The position numbers were made by a program, and so were the translations under genes. From Patescibacteria group bacterium (GTDB taxonomy: Bacteria > Patescibacteriota > Patescibacteriia > Patescibacteriales > JAHJJO01), in contig JAHJJO010000058.1 in the NCBI GenBank assembly GCA_018822835.1, forward strand, positions 1 through 5,782: DNA of 5,782 nt, read 5' to 3'. Numbering within the stretch: position 1 is the first letter of the stretch; each line of letters starts with the position of its first letter. This document shows, piece after piece, positions 3,961 through 5,782 of this stretch. Under the pieces are notes generated by a model. It did not search any database. It was not told the DNA's origin and was given only the letters and a program-made list of their open reading frames with translations.

Positions 3961-4503
3961 ATGTCTGAAGAAAAAAAACAAGCTGAGGAAGTAAAAAAAA
4001 CAACTTCCGCTAAAGCTGAAAAAAAAGAAGAAGAAAAACAAGAGGATTCTCAATCTAAAACAACAGGCGCTTCCGTTGCTGCTGACAAAGACAGCTCTAA
4101 CGAAGCAATAGTGGAAGTTCCGGCAAAATTTAAATCTTTAGTTGAAGAAATTGAAAAAATGAGTGTTTTAAATTTAGCTGAATTAGTAAAAATTTTAGAA
4201 AAGAAATTTGGAGTTTCCGCGTCCGCTCCAGCTATGATGATGGCAGGTGGCGCTAGTGGAGCAGGTGGAGCTGAAGAGCAAAAAGAAGAAAAAACTATTT
4301 TTGATGTTGAGCTAACTGAAATGGGTGGTAATAAAATTGCTGTTATTAAAGCTGTAAAAGCAATTACTGACATCGGACTAAAAGACGCTAAAGATTTAGT
4401 AGAAGCCGCGCCAAAAATGATAAAACAAGGCGTCAAGAAAGAAGAAGCAGAAGAAATTAAAAAACAACTTGAAGAAGCAGGCGCCAAAGTGACACTAAAA
4501 TAA
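3961..4503 (+). CDS. rplL: Large ribosomal subunit protein L7/L12 (bL12), with N-terminal extension, 180 aa
   Basis: This stalk protein binds L10 as dimers and stimulates elongation-factor GTPases. Residues about 54-90 ([20 protein letters not shown], then [15 protein letters not shown]) are the dimerisation domain; 91-110 ([20 protein letters not shown]) the flexible hinge; 112-180 the factor-binding domain, with conserved [28 protein letters not shown] and a C-terminal [11 protein letters not shown]12 is usually 120-130 residues; here about 52 extra residues rich in Lys, Glu, Ala and Ser precede the first domain. The extension keeps the same frame and codon bias as the rest. No start codon with a better site lies nearer the domain: M67 in EKMSVLN is inside it. 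No Shine-Dalgarno is visible. It is the last gene of the rplJL operon, with a terminator 18 nt after the stop. Confidence 0.97.
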   Translation: MSEEKKQAEEVKKTTSAKAEKKEEEKQEDSQSKTTGASVAADKDSSNEAIVEVPAKFKSLVEEIEKMSVLNLAELVKILEKKFGVSASAPAMMMAGGASGAGGAEEQKEEKTIFDVELTEMGGNKIAVIKAVKAITDIGLKDAKDLVEAAPKMIKQGVKKEEAEEIKKQLEEAGAKVTLK

Positions 4504-4520
4504 TGCCAGCTTAAATATAA

Positions 4521-4560
4521 AATAGAGACAAATTTAAATTTTTGTCTCTATTGTATTTAT
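4521..4560 (+). terminator. rplJL terminator, possibly bidirectional
   Basis: AATAGAGACAAA (4521-4532) pairs perfectly with TTTGTCTCTATT (4541-4552) over 12 bp around an 8-nt A/T loop, followed by GTATTTATTT. The minus strand after the stem reads TTATATTTAA, so it might also stop leftward mraY transcripts. The U-run is imperfect but position and stem are convincing. Confidence 0.8.
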
Positions 4561-4615
4561 TTGACTGATTCAGACACCGAGTGCCGAGTATGTCAGCGCT
4601 AATTCCAATGATCAT

Positions 4616-4752
4616 TTGAAAATTGATTATTTACCCTGTTAAATAATTTTGACCATCCTCAGTTTTTAACTTAGAAAACTGGGGATGGTCAAAATTCCTG
4701 CTTTGCAGGATTTAACAGGGTGAATTGATTATTGAAAATTGATACTTGATAA
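4616..4752. repeat. 7-bp repeat array (TTGATTA type) interrupted by the three-way-junction element
   Basis: Left of the element the units are TTGAAAA, TTGATTA (4616-4629). Right of it they are TTGATTA, TTGAAAA, TTGATAC, TTGATAA (4725-4752). AATTGATTATT occurs directly on both sides (4621-4631 and 4723-4733), as target-site duplication or as neighbouring array units. Confidence 0.7.
4633..4721. repeat. Three-way-junction inverted repeat (MITE-like element or structured RNA)
   Basis: Three helices account for the whole element with no unpaired base at the junction. P1: ACCCTGTTAAAT (4633-4644) with ATTTAACAGGGT (4710-4721), 12 perfect pairs. P2: 4645-4666 with 4675-4696, 22 pairs including one G-T, core GACCATCCTCAGTTTT, loop TAACTTAG. 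P3: CCTGC (4697-4701) with GCAGG (4705-4709), loop TTT. It lies downstream of both convergent genes, rplL and mraY. No U-run follows on either strand, so it is not an ordinary terminator. No coding potential is visible. Confidence 0.75.
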
Positions 4753-4773
4753 TTATTTTTGTTTATATGCTTT

Positions 4774-5782
4774 CTACGTTTTATCTAATAAAAATATAAT
4801 TAATCCAACTGCTGTTGCTGTGTTTGCGATAATCCAAAAACGCATAACAATTTTGGGTTCTGACCATCCTTTTGCTTCAAAATGGTGATGAATTGGAGAT
4901 GATAAAAAAAATTTTTTGCCATTACGAAATTTTTTAGATAACATTTGAATAATAGACGATAATGCTTCAATAACAAAAATAAATCCTAAAAATGGTAAAA
5001 TAAAAACTGTATTAGTATAAAACGCCATTAAAGCTAAAGTTATTCCCAAAGACATAGAACCAGTATCTCCCATAAAAAATCTTGCAGGCGAAATATTAAA
5101 CCACAAAAAAGCCAATAAAGCTCCAATTATTACGCCACAAAAAACAGTTAAATCGTATTTACCGGCAACAAAAGAAATAACAGCATAAGCGCTGAAGGCA
5201 GTCAACAATGTTCCAGCCGCCAATCCATCAAGACCGTCAGTTTGATTAACAGCAAAAGCAGTGCCAACCACTACAAAAATAAAAAATATAATAAAATACC
5301 AGCCAAAATAAAAATTACCCAAAAAAGGAATATGCACAACATCCCAATTTAATTTAAAATAAAACCATAATGCCCCGACTAAAGCGATCAAGCTATAAAT
5401 AATAAATTTATGGCTGAATTTAATCCCACGATTTTTATGCCCCATTTTTTTTATATCCAATAAATCGTCTATCAGCCCAACCAAAGCAGACGCTACTAAA
5501 CATCCTAAAGGAAGCAGAGTTTCACTGCGTGATAAAAAATTCAAATTTATAAATATATCCAATGGCAAAAATTTATATAAATAAAAAAATGACAAACTAA
5601 AAATCAAAACAGTAACCCAAATAAGCAGTCCTCCCATTGTGGGCGTCCCGGATTTATGGGCGTGCATTTTACTAAAAAGAGGAGTTGTGCCGTCATTCCT
5701 GATATTTTTTCCTAACTTATATTTATACAAAAAATATGTTAATATAGGAGTCCAGGCCATTGTAAAAATAAAGGAAAGAAAA
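4774..5782 (-). CDS. mraY: Phospho-N-acetylmuramoyl-pentapeptide-transferase MraY (5' end beyond window)
   Basis: MraY is the integral membrane enzyme that transfers phospho-MurNAc-pentapeptide from UDP to undecaprenyl phosphate, making lipid I for peptidoglycan. Numbered from the Met at 5760, family hallmarks are RNDG (21-24) and KSGTPTMGG (36-44), the DDLLD Mg/substrate motif (98-102), AVNQTDGLDGLA (170-181), FMGDTGSMSLG (229-239) with the third catalytic Asp at 232, and the HHHF motif (291-294) followed by EAKGWSEPKIVMRFW. The rest is a series of membrane helices, as in the usual ten-TM protein. The Met at 5760 is probably not the start: the frame stays open to the window edge, encoding FLSFIFT before it, as expected for the first TM helix, and no Shine-Dalgarno precedes it. 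About 25-30 residues are missing. It is convergent with rplL. Confidence 0.96.
   Translation of the reverse strand, partial: FLSFIFTMAWTPILTYFLYKYKLGKNIRNDGTTPLFSKMHAHKSGTPTMGGLLIWVTVLIFSLSFFYLYKFLPLDIFINLNFLSRSETLLPLGCLVASALVGLIDDLLDIKKMGHKNRGIKFSHKFIIYSLIALVGALWFYFKLNWDVVHIPFLGNFYFGWYFIIFFIFVVVGTAFAVNQTDGLDGLAAGTLLTAFSAYAVISFVAGKYDLTVFCGVIIGALLAFLWFNISPARFFMGDTGSMSLGITLALMAFYTNTVFILPFLGFIFVIEALSSIIQMLSKKFRNGKKFFLSSPIHHHFEAKGWSEPKIVMRFWIIANTATAVGLIIFLLDKT

Noticed and set aside
4050..4487. Minus-strand open frame of 145 codons opposite rplL
   Set aside because: It is a shadow of the biased rplL codons (Ser/Ala/Ile-rich, no start context); rplL is unambiguous.
4561..4610. Short direct repeat CCGAGT twice with GACA/TGTC flanks
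   Set aside because: The arms are too short to support a structure and no known element was recognised.

Overview
The window is AT-rich bacterial DNA. It holds a ribosomal-stalk operon (rplJ-rplL, plus strand), the 3' part of the peptidoglycan gene mraY (minus strand), and a minus-strand operon of four unrecognised genes, three of them encoding membrane proteins. rplJL stands apart from rplK/rplA and rpoB, L7/L12 carries a long charged N-terminal extension, and the spacers are full of 7-bp-period A/T repeats. This fits a Candidate Phyla Radiation (Patescibacteria) genome, possibly a Parcubacteria-type lineage. That placement is inference; no marker in the window settles it. TGA is used as a stop and no internal TGA codon is needed.

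Layout. (1) 1-2093, minus strand: a tight operon reading 2093 to 1, made of a two-domain Ig-like protein, a 5-TM protein, a 3-TM protein and a 2-TM protein cut by the window edge. Its junctions (1-nt gap, ATGA overlap, 23-nt gap) and strong Shine-Dalgarno sites show co-expression. Function unknown. (2) 2094-2780: a gene-free 690-bp spacer packed with palindromes, a plus-strand terminator-like hairpin, a GC-rich double hairpin nested inside further inverted repeats, and four arrays of 7-bp repeats. (3) 2744-3045: a good promoter followed at once by a small reading frame that appears broken by two single-base deletions. (4) 3108-4503: the rplJL operon with its own promoter, a recognisable L10 leader RNA ending in an intrinsic terminator (attenuator), rplJ, a 20-bp palindromic spacer, and rplL. 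(5) 4504-4773: convergent spacer with the rplL terminator and a perfectly closed three-way-junction inverted repeat inserted in a 7-bp repeat array. (6) 4774-5782: mraY, minus strand, entering from beyond the right edge.

How parts work together. L10 and L7/L12 form the ribosomal stalk. The leader has the features of the known L10(L12)4 autoregulatory RNA: a P1 closing stem starting at the predicted transcription start, a GCAGG/CCTGC arm followed by CCGAGG, and a terminator whose 5' arm overlaps the 3' strand of P1. Two points stand out. A 7-bp repeat array sits inside the protein-binding arm of this leader, and another replaces the Shine-Dalgarno region of rplJ. rplJ and rplL have no visible Shine-Dalgarno site, whereas the four-gene operon has strong ones and visibly higher G+C, suggesting a different history for that operon.
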